From positions 48,405,591 through 48,469,590 of the forward strand of contig JAVLUZ010000154.1 of NCBI GenBank assembly GCA_036768485.1: DNA of 64,000 bases. The letters run 5' to 3'. A program made the translations under genes and the position numbers. The notes below the pieces were generated by a model. The model was not told where the DNA came from. It ran no database searches and saw only the letters and a list, made by a program, of their open reading frames with translations. Numbering within the stretch: position 1 is the stretch's first letter; each line of letters starts with the position of its first letter. This stretch comes from Mermis nigrescens (lineage: Eukaryota > Nematoda > Enoplea > Mermithida > Mermithidae). Shown here piece after piece: positions 53,572 to 64,000 of the stretch.

Positions 53572-53703
53572 ATGTCTAACTTTGACGAAATTTTGACGCG
53601 TCTAACTTAGACGTCTAATGAGAAACACACTTAAGAATCAACACGTCTGAATCTACAAATTTCGATGCGTCTTAGCTTAGATGTCTTATGAGAAACCGAC
53701 CCC
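53572..53703 (-). repeat. Harbinger terminal repeat
   Basis: GACGCGTCTAACTTAGACGTC with ATGAGAAAC occurs twice, ending GAGAAACCGACCCC. Related inverse sequence is at 37,368-37,490. Copy of 350-482. Confidence 0.65.
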
Positions 53704-53842
53704 AGGATGATAATTAATTGAATATTCATAGTCAGGTTCTGTTCTTCCTTGGACACCTGAGCAACTTAAGTTTGCTCCATATGTCAAGCAACCTCAAAAC
53801 TTGATGCTTAAACTCGATAGGAAGACAGTTAAGAGACATCAT
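53704..53842 (-). pseudogene. 5' part of the F-box-like gene, cut by Harbinger (right block)
   Basis: ATG-ATG at 53,842 begins MMSLNCLP, then EFKHQVLRLLDIWSKLK. Homology ends at the Harbinger terminal repeat. Removing the Harbinger element would bring it next to 37,367, where exon 1 resumes. Confidence 0.58.
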
Positions 53843-53949
53843 TGTATAATGTAAAATGAGGACAATTGCATTTTGGGGACTGGTCAAGGATTTTTATACT
53901 TTTTAAAGCATGGGATTATGGACTGTTTCTTCTTTGGCAGCTGAAAATC

Positions 53950-54430
53950 TTTATACTATTGTGCTAGTAAGATTTCTATGAAAATTTTTCTCATATAGTT
54001 TTGGATAATGGAAAACTTAGTTTGATTTGGACCTGCTTTTGTAACAAAGAGTTGCTAGTTAGATTTCCATAATATTTTGCTTTTGTACCTTTCTAGATTA
54101 TGAAAAAACTTAGCTTGAATCGACAGCAGCACTTTAAAATAGATTTCTATAACATTTTTCTTTTGTAGTTTTCTGTGTAGTCAAAAACTTGAAGTTGGGC
54201 CTATTTTTGTATTAAAGATTCACTAGCTGACGCCAGTGACCATTTAGATTTCAATAGTGATTTGCCTTTGTACTTTTCTTGAAAATAAAAATTTAGTTTG
54301 AGTAGCAATTCAAAATAGATTTTGATAATATTTTGCTTTTGTACCTCTTGGAATAATGAAAAACTTAGCTTGAGTCAACAGCTGGAGTTCAAAATATATT
54401 TTCTAATATATTTTTCCAGTTTCAAGAGCA
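53950..54430. repeat. Polinton-family tandem array (right block)
   Basis: Copy of 730-1,200. Confidence 0.75.
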
Positions 54431-54514
54431 AATAATTTATCACACTAATAAAACTGTGTTATAGTATGTGCTCATATGCCGCCTAGTAATTAGTCAGTTC
54501 AATGCTATGATCTT

Positions 54515-54920
54515 TATTCTGATGGCTTTATAAAGATTGGCACTAAAAACTTTAATTTGAAAATTTGGCATTGCAGCTTGCAGCCACCTGCAGTTCTGCT
54601 ATACCATAAATTCATGTGTGGTCTTGAAGTCCTGCTTTTGTCATAACTAGTGCTGACCTGTGCTGTGTTTTCGTTTAAATGTATCCTTTTTACACATGTT
54701 TTTATAGTGCCATTCTAAAGTTTTCTCATTGGTATTTTCCATATGCAGTATGTGTGCTTTTGCAACAACTAATGCCCTAGGCAAACACAGATTATCACTA
54801 TTTTTAATTTTTACAAAGCATTTTCATCTTCATTTTATGTTCTGAATTTACAATCTATCTTTATGTTGGCCTGAACCGTTTGGTGGACTAACCTGAGTGA
54901 CGAAGTGTACTAGATGCACT
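54515..54920 (-). pseudogene. PolB N-terminal fragment (right block)
   Basis: Copy of 1,295-1,700 with the same lesions. Confidence 0.68.
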
Positions 54921-56076
54921 GTGACCTAGGGTGAAATGTGGCGCTTTGCGCCTGTGCATTATGGCCCAAAACTCTACACTTAAGTCCTTACGCTTGAAGT
55001 CTATGCTTAAGCACGTACTGTGCTTTAGCACACTGCTGGAATGAGAGGGGATGGGGCGACCGCCCCTGTTGTCAAATAATATTTGGGCGCAATGAAGAAT
55101 AGATGTGTATTTTTGATGATTTTAGCCATTCTTTATCATTAATTTTCTAATTTCTCCGGCACTTTGCGCTAGGATAGTACTCGTTAATGACATTTACTGA
55201 CAATTTTTGGCACTTGAAAAGACATAAATTTACGTCAGAAGAGTAGTTGTACGAACAAAGATTTGTAGCTTCTACAATGATTTATCGAGCAATTTTGGCG
55301 AACTGTTTGGTGGACTAACCTGAGTGAAGTAGTGTATCAGATGCACTGTGCCCTAGGTGAGATGATAAGATATCAAATTTATAGTTAATTTTCCGAATTT
55401 ATCGCTTATCAAATTCTTTTAGTCAGCATAACAATGGGCTCTTTTTTACAGTTTATGCTATTATCTACGTTCTTGTCAGCAATAAATGGCGCAATAGGTT
55501 CAAAAACAGACTCAATAGTAGTAGTGCTCCCTGCATCATGCTTAAGCATAGCACATGCCTAAGCATAGAGACTCTGACATTGCAGGCGCGAAGTGCCTAC
55601 AATGGGGCCATACTACACAATGAAGCATGCTACATGTTAAAGTATAGGTGCAAAGTGCCAAATTTCGGGCCATACTACACATTAAAGCACGCTACACGTT
55701 AAAGTAAAGGCGCAAAGTGGCGAACTTGGGAGGGCCAACCCTGACTCATAGGCGCAAAGTGCTAACTTGAGCTATACTACATTTTTAATGCAATTCGCTC
55801 AGGGTTGGTCACCCTAGAAGAGTCTGCAATCAGCAGCATTCTCCCCAAAAAGACCCCGGTTCGATTTTATCCTATTTTTAGTTCACAATGCAGACAATTA
55901 TGCTTATTTGATATAAGTTTTTAATTTTATGAAGTTCAAAGTCCGATAATTTCTTGTTTTTTTCCAGATTTTTTGAATCACCTGACTGGTGCTATCTCAA
56001 AACTATAAAACGAGAGATCAGGCAGGAAAAATCATTTTTCAGCATTTTTTGCTCAATAAGCTTTTCTTGATATACT

Positions 56077-56930
56077 GTGAATTCCGACATCAAAATGGAA
56101 GACACTTTCAACACAGGACGCATGGTACAAAGGTGATGAAGAAATGTGAGGGGTGTGGCAGGGCAGTTTGGAAAAGATAGATTTTTATTAAACTATACAG
56201 ATGTCAGGCTAGAATTAAACAGAAATCCTGATGCATTTGTTTTGCAAAGGTTTAAGGGTGCCAAAAAATGCATGCTTAAGTATTCAGTAAATGAATTTCT
56301 GCAAACAAAAGGCAGAAATTTTAAAAAGCATGGGGCTAGCTATCAGAAGAATACTTGCATCGAACACTAATAAATACCCCGTATGCAGAGTTACGATGAT
56401 GAATATACATATACCTAGAATGTGTCAATCTACCCCCATAACACATTATTTTCAGGGCAGCTTCCTGTATGCATTATTTTTGAATATTTGGATACAGATG
56501 CTTATAGAAGAAATATAAAATCACCTTTCAACTTCAATTTATACAGCATTAACGATGCAAAAGTAATTTGCAGGGGCGTTACATTCCCTTCCCATCCATT
56601 CAGGCAGGACTTTAAAAGTAACAAGTACCTTGGAGCTTTTGATCAATTATTCACAACACTTGATATTAGTTGGAACAATAAAGGGAATGGAGTGACAAGA
56701 GAAGGGTTCAAGAACTCTTAGTGTCTGTTTGCATTTGATCTAACACCTAACGGAAATGATGGTGGGCACTGGGATTTAATAAAAGAAGGCACAACTAGCA
56801 TTGAAATATCATTTGCTGAAAGAATTCCCAATATGGGCATTGAAAAGATTGTTTACACCAAGTTTGATAATTTAGTAATGCTATATATGTACCGGAATAT
56901 TATATATGATTATAATGCTCAAAAGTGAAT
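56077..56930 (+). pseudogene. PolB leader / F54H12.2-like capsid fragment (right block)
   Basis: Copy of 2,855-3,701. Here the DVRLELNRNPDAF part continues in frame further (KYSVNEFLQTKG) thanks to an A insertion, and the join at ...FSGQLPVCIIFEYLD is better preserved, so the two copies help read each other. The same TAG precedes CLFAFDLTP. The final TAA has changed to CAA. Confidence 0.76.
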
Positions 56931-57454
56931 ACCTTTCAGCTCAATAGTATATAAAAAGGCGATCAAGTAGTTGATCAAAATTTTCTTGGTATTTCCCAAG
57001 CAATAAATTACTAACAATTATCTATAAAACAGCCACATTTATCATGAATATAGATGATAGTACAAAGCCCGGTTCACATTTAATGTGTGTATTTTCTGTT
57101 ATGCATGATACTTGCAACTATTTTGATAGTTACAGTATCCTGCCTGATGAGCAAACACAGAAACACATTCTACAATATGCTACAAAAACACATAATAATA
57201 GAAAAGGCATTCAAAAGCTTTTAACGTCTACATGTGGACAAATGTGCGTACATTTTACAATTTGGCGTTGCCGAAGGGTGCCCATGAAATTATTATCACA
57301 AAGCTTGAATAAAACTTATGCAAACGAATTTGTAACCAGTTTTGTAAATAGTATATTTAAGTTTAACACTGTTATCATAGATCAGGATTTCATCATCAAC
57401 CAAATTTGTCGAAAATGGATCATTTTCACGCAACATTACCATCCAACACTATAA
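56922..57454 (+). pseudogene. Adenain-type protease (right block)
   Basis: Copy of 3,702-4,234. The open part 57,044-57,454 differs by one residue (SILPDEQ for SIPPDEQ). The His, Asp and Cys motifs are as in the left copy. Confidence 0.82.
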
Positions 57455-57465
57455 GCGATAGGCGA

Positions 57466-58158
57466 AATAGGCCTGTGCACTTCATCGTACATTTACCACA
57501 AAAAATTGAAACTAATTAGTGATTGGGAGTGTGGCCTCTCAGAATTCTATATATACGCACAACTGGCAGATGTTAAAAAGTCTGAAAGGGAAATTAGAGT
57601 TACAAGCAGAAATATCTAGCTTTTGCATTAGAGGGTTTTTATGATTCTATTGACATATTTGTGAATAGTTTGAAATATGGTGGTATGCCCAAAGGAGGCT
57701 TAGGAGAGATAGTACAGTTTAAATATAGTCAGTTAATAAAACGTATGCAGATTGTAATATCAAAAGACCATATCAAAAAAGTAATACTGTCGGAAAAAAT
57801 GGTCAAGATTTCGGGATTTGACAGTGCATGTGATGGAAGAAACATCCTGGGAAGTTGGGGAGCCAAATCTAGTAAGTGCAGGGTTCAAAATTATGTATAA
57901 TTACGACAACATTCTAGAACCACAGATCATAGGAGACGTTTCTGCACCTCTTTTGCGTATTATAAATCTTGAGGGATCTTACTTAATGTTAGTGATAAAA
58001 TTGATCACACTCCCAACTATGTCCTAGTTTTAGTAAAAGACATTTCTCGCAGAGAAATTAGCATAAAAGACAATTTAAATGAGTTTATTCCATTTATCTT
58101 ACAGAAAGTGATTGTCAAGCTGCATTTTAGAAAGATTAAACCTTCATATTTCTAGATG
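57466..58158 (+). pseudogene. Penton-like minor capsid protein (right block, degenerate)
   Basis: Copy of 4,246-4,940 with single-base deletions near 57,545 and 57,676. Confidence 0.72.
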
Positions 58159-58197
58159 TAAATAGTTGTGTCTATTTAAAATTCATCATTCTCAATC

Positions 58198-58716
58198 ATG
58201 GTTACAATTCAAAATATTGTTTCTACAGCTCGAATCTCTTGAAAGCTTTGAAATTTGTATAAAATTAAGAGAAGTTGTGATGGGGTAGAAAACGATCATA
58301 GAAGATTTAATGCTATGATAATAAGAATAAAAGACCCCAAAACAACAGCTCTGTTATTCAGTACTGGCAAACTCGTAAGCATTGTTGCTAAAAGCGTTGA
58401 ACAAAATAAAATTGCGAACAGAAAAATTTGCAAAATGTTGGAAAAAAGTGGATATGAGCTCAAAGCAATTGAACATAGAATTCACAATATTATGGGGTTG
58501 GGAAATTTAGGTGCAAATATAAATTTACAAGCTTTAGCACAAAGATACACAAAATTTGTTGAATACAAGCAAGAATTATTCCCTGGTTTGAAAATACGAT
58601 TTCCAGATGGCCCACCCTCTGCCCTTATTTTTATGATGGGAAAAATTGTTATAACAGGCGCGAGAAATAAAGCACAACTGAAACAATTTCAAAAACGTGT
58701 AATGTGTTTGATTTAA
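58198..58716 (+). pseudogene. TBP homologue (right block)
   Basis: Copy of 4,980-5,498. The 153 codons after the two TGA codons encode the same residues as the left copy; one silent change (GAG to GAA) lies in the KMLEKSG region. Same early stops. Confidence 0.9.
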
Positions 58717-58827
58717 GCATTCAAAATAGTTTGATCATAAGGTTATTGTTTATTCAAAATGTTGTGCAAACAGAAAGGACGACAGTGCAAGACTGTACCC
58801 AGGGCACAAAACAGAAAAATACTCGCC

Positions 58828-58972
58828 CTTGCAGACAATGGGTTGGTCGTTGTCATTGAGAATTTCTTTGGCATCTTCCAATTCATGCCCATCGTAGGTG
58901 ATAATAGCAAAGTGGATTTGAATGATAAAATAGTGGCACAGACCTCAATTTTTCATGCTTTTATATTCTCGC
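58828..58972 (-). pseudogene. F-box-like fragment (right block)
   Basis: Copy of 5,610-5,750. The TATAAAA box of the left copy is changed here to AATATAAAA by an inserted T. Confidence 0.48.
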
Positions 58973-58985
58973 AAAAGTAGCTTAA

Positions 58986-59415
58986 ATTATAAAATTGGCG
59001 CCCATTTTGTTTGACTAGATGAAGCTCTCTCAGCCAGCTGCTCATGCAGCTGCCCAGCCTGTGGGACAGGGACCGGAGCTTCAGTGCAGGCCATGTTTTT
59101 TCTACTTAAGGAGAATGTTTACTCACCACAGTTGTCTATATTGCTCATAATTCTCTCAATTTGCATTTCAACAGTATTTTCGGTTGATGGTGTCCAAATA
59201 AGCAACATTCTGGCCGAATATGTTGTTACATTTCGCAATACAAAGATGTTTTAAAACGGGCCATTTGCTGCTCTAAAGCTGTAGCAAAGTGCCAGAAGCC
59301 CCGCTGTTCATTTTTCTCTGTTGACTCACACTGCATGTTGTATTGCACAGCAGCCGCTTTCTACTGATCTTTGTAGGCATCATAGAAGCAGTTCCAAAAA
59401 TATGAAGCGATCCAA
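58986..59415 (-). pseudogene. ORF X (right block)
   Basis: Copy of 5,767-6,195, with the same GTGAGT donor and CCCACAG acceptor. Confidence 0.42.
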
Positions 59416-59989
59416 ACATATTTCTTTTGTAATATTCTAAACAATGAAAACGTAGCTTGAGTTTTATCTATTTTTTAATGTAATAAGTCAATAGCTAGAT
59501 GTCCCTGACTGTTTATATTTAAATAATATTTAGCTTTTCTCAATTTTTGTAGGCTTTTTAATTAGGTTTTAACGTAAACTTCCAAAGCAGATTCAAGTTC
59601 GAATCCTTCTCCATCAGCATCTATACTTAAACACTGAAGAACATTTCTTAATTTTTCAAGTGCGTACACACCGTTGCATAAATTGCTACAACGTATAAAC
59701 ACAATTATAAATGCGTACACTGAAATCCAGCTTCAGTCGAATGTTGAACAATCAATCGCCACCTTACCATTATGAATGTTCACCAGTCCAATGCTCAAGC
59801 AATCAGCGTCTAACAACTTTTGTTGCCCAAAAATTGATCCAATTCGACGTCCGAAGTTCTTATTGCCGCCTTTTCTATTCACTGTCTGTTGAACAAATCC
59901 AATGTTAAATATCAATGCCGCCGATGTTTGGTTGTTCAATGAAGTTTGCTTGTCCGTCAACGCAGTTGATCTATGCTCATTGAGCAAAT

Positions 59990-60286
59990 GTTCGTTTTCA
60001 AAACTGCTCCGACGTGTATTTCTAATGTGACCCGAAATATAAAAATAAACGACCCCATGCTAACGTGTGATGTATTACGAAATCCCATTCTGGAACGCGA
60101 ATGAATAAAAAGCAATTCAATATTATCCACAGATTTACATGAACTACATGGCGTCCTTTTATGCGAATTAAGTAAATAAAGTATATTAGAGCAGTTATGC
60201 AAACATGGAATGATTGTTGAAGGAACGTTAATACTAGCATATTTGTTATACCGTTTTGTGTGTCCAATATGAAAAAAGAAACATTT
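59990..60286 (-). repeat. LTR-like sequence (right block)
   Basis: Copy of 6,770-7,066. Confidence 0.45.
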
Positions 60287-60360
60287 TCCCATTACAGACC
60301 AAGATGTACAATAAATAGGTGGCTTGAATCAATTAGGCGATTAAGGCTATTTGATCATGA

Positions 60361-60402
60361 GATCATGATGATGATGATTATGAGGATGATGATGATGATG
60401 AC

Positions 60403-60442
<40 letters not shown>

Positions 60443-60526
60443 GTGATAATGGTGATGATAATGATGAAGATGATGGCGGGGTGAAGATGATGATGATAGT
60501 GATGACAATGATGATGATGAGTATTA

Positions 60527-60592
<66 letters not shown>

Positions 60593-60668
60593 TCCATTAT
60601 TATTATTATTATTAATATTGCATTATCATCATTAGTGATATTATTATTTTTTATTATTATAATATTAA

Positions 60669-60714
<46 letters not shown>
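60361..60714 (+). repeat. (ATG)n and (ATT)n microsatellites (right block)
   Basis: Copy of 7,141-7,495. One TTATTTTATT interruption of the left copy is absent and an ATTAATATT variant is present. Confidence 0.9.
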
Positions 60715-60716
<2 letters not shown>

Positions 60717-61438
60717 TTTTCTATCTAGGCGGCATCATGTGACATGCCATTTTCACACAATTGGCACATTTATGCATCTAACTTTTGATCTCTAGGCACT
60801 AATGAAAAAAAATAAATACAATAAATGATCGGAATTCAATCGGCTTTAAGATAAATTAGTGCAACTTGAATGATATTATGCGTCTACAGTATAATTGCAG
60901 GCAAAAGCAAGTAGGTAAGCCTACTGTTTATTGAAGATTGCTTTTACTGAAATGATCATTTTTAAGGTTAACTCAACAGCCAATGCACGGCTTTCAATGA
61001 ATTGAAGTGTTTTAATATTTCATTTCCTGTTTGGCGAAATAGTGTCATTTTTAAATGACACTATTTGGGCACTATTTCGCCAAAATACATTTGTGCTAGC
61101 TTATGGCTACAGTATGCTTCTATCCAAAAATCGCCTTTAATTTTTATGGTCCCGACAGCATACAGGTTTTGTTTTCTATTTTGAAAAGCAGCAAAATACT
61201 TAGCTATTTTTCTGCTCTGAACTCTAAAAAGATAAACTATTTGTCTGATTAAGTATAGAATTCAATTTTTCCAACATGGCCGCCAAAAAGGCTGTCATAC
61301 TATACCTTTTGATGTTCTTAGCTATTCTTTTATGAGTTTCCGACATTTCAAAATTTCTTTCCATACACAATTAGAAAATTTACGCTCTTTCTAATGAGCC
61401 ATGTCCCATGTAGTGAATCCTTCTAGTTCTTTTGTTAA

Positions 61439-61607
61439 AGCTGAAAGACCTCAAAATTATTCATTGAACGATGAAAACGGCGTGGAGAATGTTGATCTGA
61501 GGAACGGCGGACGAAGAATGGACGGTGGGATGCCTGAGATATCCGATTTTGTCGATCAGGGTAATACAAATCATCAAGTCGACAATCGCATGATAACGCA
61601 GAGTTGA
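61439..61607 (+). CDS. Candidate terminal exon (right block)
   Basis: Copy of 8,218-8,386, same residues. See that entry for the reasoning and doubts. Confidence 0.3.
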
Positions 61608-62279
61608 ATATCGGGGACAACGCGAGATCACCCACCGATCAAATTACTTCGAAATTGATGATTATAATTTATTATTAAAATTTTTCTCCTTCACTCCGAG
61701 AAAGAATCAGTAAATAACGAACAAAATTGGCACCTTCTTTCGAATTGGAAAGAAATAAAATGTTATGAAGATAAAAATAAAAATAATAGAGAATAATTCA
61801 AATCGTCGTTTACACTCAGTTTCTTAGAATTTTGAGCACATTTGCAGATTATTTTTTATTTTTTATCTGCTTTTGACCTTCATTTGGTTTTATATTCTTG
61901 CAAAAACCTTTCGACTCGTTTATTCGTTAATTTAGGTCATTCCACAGATAATCATCAACATGGTTGCTTTGCTTAATTATCCAACGTGTGTCCAGCCAGA
62001 TAGCATTTTAGAGCCGAAACGGTATCAAAAACGGATAAAATGCTTAAATTGCGGGAGAAAGCTTATTTATTACCTATGTATGCATACCGTTTCTGATCCA
62101 TTTTGTGCCCTCTTGCATATAACTTTTTATTTAGCATTAAGTTTGCTAATTTTACGCAAGAAATCGCAGCTATTCAATTCTGTAGTAGCTTTTTTTGAGC
62201 CGAAATCATGTTGTAAAGGTGTTTAAATCATATAGGGCAGCTGTTGTGGATGTGCCAGCCACAGGTTTTTTTGCCAAAA

Positions 62280-63180
62280 TGGCTTTAAAAAAGTTATGTA
62301 GATGCTAAAATTGCGTACGAACTAACTTAAATAGTTTCTAGTCACTTTCAAGCACTTTTCCACAAATGGCTGATTTTCATTCGTTTTTTGCCTCCATTTT
62401 CCTTTATCTTTCCCAAAAAAAATCTGAAATTTCCACCTTCTGCGGTCTGGTCCTCAAAGACATTGCAAGATCGGCCCGAAGCGTAGGGAAATTATCTGGT
62501 CTAGGATCAGATCTGAAGCTTTTATGAGTCAAACAAAGTTACCTCACTTTGTCATATCTGCTTTAGAAAATCGCTCCAACTTTTCAATTCAGCGGTCTAT
62601 ACGAATAAGCACTATGAACCGCATCGGTCCAAGGGATAAGCTGGTGCTTTAGTTGGTGTGAGGGGCCAAACAGAGGGTTTTTGGAGAAAAGATGGTAAGG
62701 ACGTTTATAAACGCTTAGATTGGATTTTCTGGTCAATCTCAAACACTTTTGTGAAAAATGTATGATTTTCTTGCATTTTTGACAATTAATTTTGCCTTAT
62801 TTTTCTAAACAATCCGTAGCTTTTCCATTTTGTAGCGTAGGAGGTCGTAGATGCACAGAAAGATCGGTATGAACTGTAGGGAGGTCAGCCAGTCTAGGGG
62901 TCAGCGTAGAACTTTTATGAGCCAAATAGCGTAAAAAAGTATAATGTTAAAATTGTTTGAACTACGTTAACATACAGGCTTTAGTCAATTTCAAGCGCTT
63001 TTCTGTCAGTTGGTTGACTTTCATTGATTTTTGGTCTTTATTTTGCTTATTTTCTCGAAAATTGGACACCAAGATGGGTCGACTTGTAAACCAGTCTGGG
63101 GGTTCTGGCGAAAACGTTATGCGGAATAGATTTAGGACTAGACGGTACTATATCTAGTCCATAGTTTCCCAAGGTCGAAA
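62280..63180 (+). repeat. ~320-bp tandem units (right block)
   Basis: Copy of 9,056-9,960. The rest, 63,181-64,000, copies 9,961-10,778 and has no gene. Confidence 0.62.
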
Positions 63181-64000
63181 GTTCAGGGGTGAAATCCTAA
63201 AATTCACGACCACTAAATTAGAAGTCGGGCCTTTTTTCAGGTCAAATATGAAAAATGGCTAAGACATCCTATATAGCATGCTTTAATGTGAAAAACTGAA
63301 TTTTTAACTACTTTTTGTCCCATTCTGACTAGTTTCGTCGCTCTTGTAAGTAAAAAATATAAGATTTCATCGAAAATTTTGACTTTTCAGTTCATTTTAA
63401 GTTCATTCTAGGTATAGTTAAACAAAACAGAAATGTATTAGTCGGCGCGAAAAAATTTTGATATCTTCGCTGCTTTTGTACCCAAAAATCATGCAGAAAA
63501 TGTTTGATAGCTCAAAATCGTCCGACAGTAATTCAAGTCTCGGACCCTGTGGTGGGGGTAATACCCCCTCACCCCCTATGGGAATGTGATCCAGTCCATT
63601 AGGAACCTGGGCATTGCGACTAAGACCATATGAATTGTCGCATCCAGTCCGAGACCCGAACCCAGGATTCGGCCAAGGGGGGGGGGGGGTGGACCCAACA
63701 CAAATTGGTCAATTTCTCGGAAACATGCGTCGCGATAGCTCGATGAACCGCATTTTTCGACGTTTCTAGACACGCTCTATCCATTAAAGTCATAGAATTA
63801 ACCTTTTGTAAATAGTTTTTCTTACTTAAAGGCTATAAAAAGCTCCATTTTTTGGTCGCGCTTGTGTTTGAATTATGGAAAATACTGCACATTTCGCGCG
63901 AAGCGCTGAAATTTTAAATATTTTATGACAAAAAGCACGCGATATTTCCATTTTCCCTTCATCATCTATGTACCTTTCGAATCTATTTTCGGCCAGGGAG

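Larger units (their letters stand above)
37368..53703. mobile_element. PIF/Harbinger element split by nested Polintons
   Basis: The left end has GGGATGGGTTT and GTTAGACGCG with TGTTTCTCATAGAAC; the right end (53,572-53,703) is the inverse type with GACGCGTCTAAC and ATGAGAAACCGACCCC. Without the Polintons the element is about 2.35 kb. It keeps the two genes expected of Harbinger elements: a Myb/SANT-like DNA-binding protein (37,622-37,921) and a HARBI1-like transposase on the minus strand, interrupted between its PGSA and HDSRIL codons by Polinton B. I could not assign the usual 3-bp target duplication. Confidence 0.75.
55514..59550 (+). mobile_element. Polinton relic A, second copy
   Basis: Same order and lesions as 2,294-6,330, with a handful of private substitutions and indels. 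The shared stops show that the relic was already dead before the duplication. TATAAAA is at 56,006-56,012. Confidence 0.85.
53222..64000 (+). repeat. Right copy of the ~10.8-kb direct duplication
   Basis: Copy of 1-10,778 (see that entry). It continues beyond the window. Differences include microsatellite length, single-base indels in homopolymers, and a cluster of substitutions from about 63,640 onward. Confidence 0.95.

Overview
The window is animal-type nuclear DNA: AT-rich, sparse in coding sequence, with GT-AG introns, microsatellites and dense transposon remnants (Polinton/Maverick, PIF/Harbinger, Penelope-like, Ty3/Gypsy-like, LTRs, hairpin MITEs). Nothing looks prokaryotic. I would place it in an invertebrate metazoan, possibly an early-branching one because the capsid fragments recall the F54H12.2-like proteins annotated in cnidarian genomes, but I cannot name the species.

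Layout. 1-10,778 and 53,222-64,000 are two direct copies of one block, spaced about 53.22 kb apart. They are almost identical for about 10.4 kb and visibly more divergent in the last 300-400 bp. 10.8-19.4 kb holds the one convincing host gene, a six-exon + strand gene for a secreted or membrane protein with a Cys-rich N-terminus and fibronectin-III-like sequence. 19.4-22.05 kb is a Penelope-like element folded into a head-to-head inverted repeat. 22.06-23.3 kb is a decayed Ty3/Gypsy fragment. 23.3-33 kb is repeats, a 100-N gap, a foldback element and an LTR fragment. 33-54.5 kb is a stack of nested transposons.

The nest, oldest to youngest: a Polinton relic (from about 33.1 kb, its F-box-like gene split between 37,367 and 53,704); a PIF/Harbinger element (37,368-53,703) inside that gene; Polinton B (38,906-52,888) inside the Harbinger transposase; Polinton C (42,933-52,610, 6-bp target duplication CCCGCA) inside the right terminal repeat of B; and inside C the end of a further Polinton, D, carrying the PolB relic. 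The left terminal repeat of B still holds the empty target site of C at 39,075-39,080, which confirms the insertion.

The Polinton family is the main interest. Its copies encode recognisable remains of protein-primed DNA polymerase B, F54H12.2-like capsid protein, adenain-type protease and penton-like minor capsid protein. They also carry a TATA-binding-protein homologue with both TBP repeats and, on the opposite strand, an F-box-like gene with an intron; two copies keep a further unrecognised ORF. TATA boxes lie about 70-100 bp before several starts. Each terminus carries a near-perfect palindrome of about 45 bp. All copies are broken by stops, frameshifts or deletions, and no integrase or packaging ATPase is visible, so these are fossils of an element or virus lineage rather than an active one.
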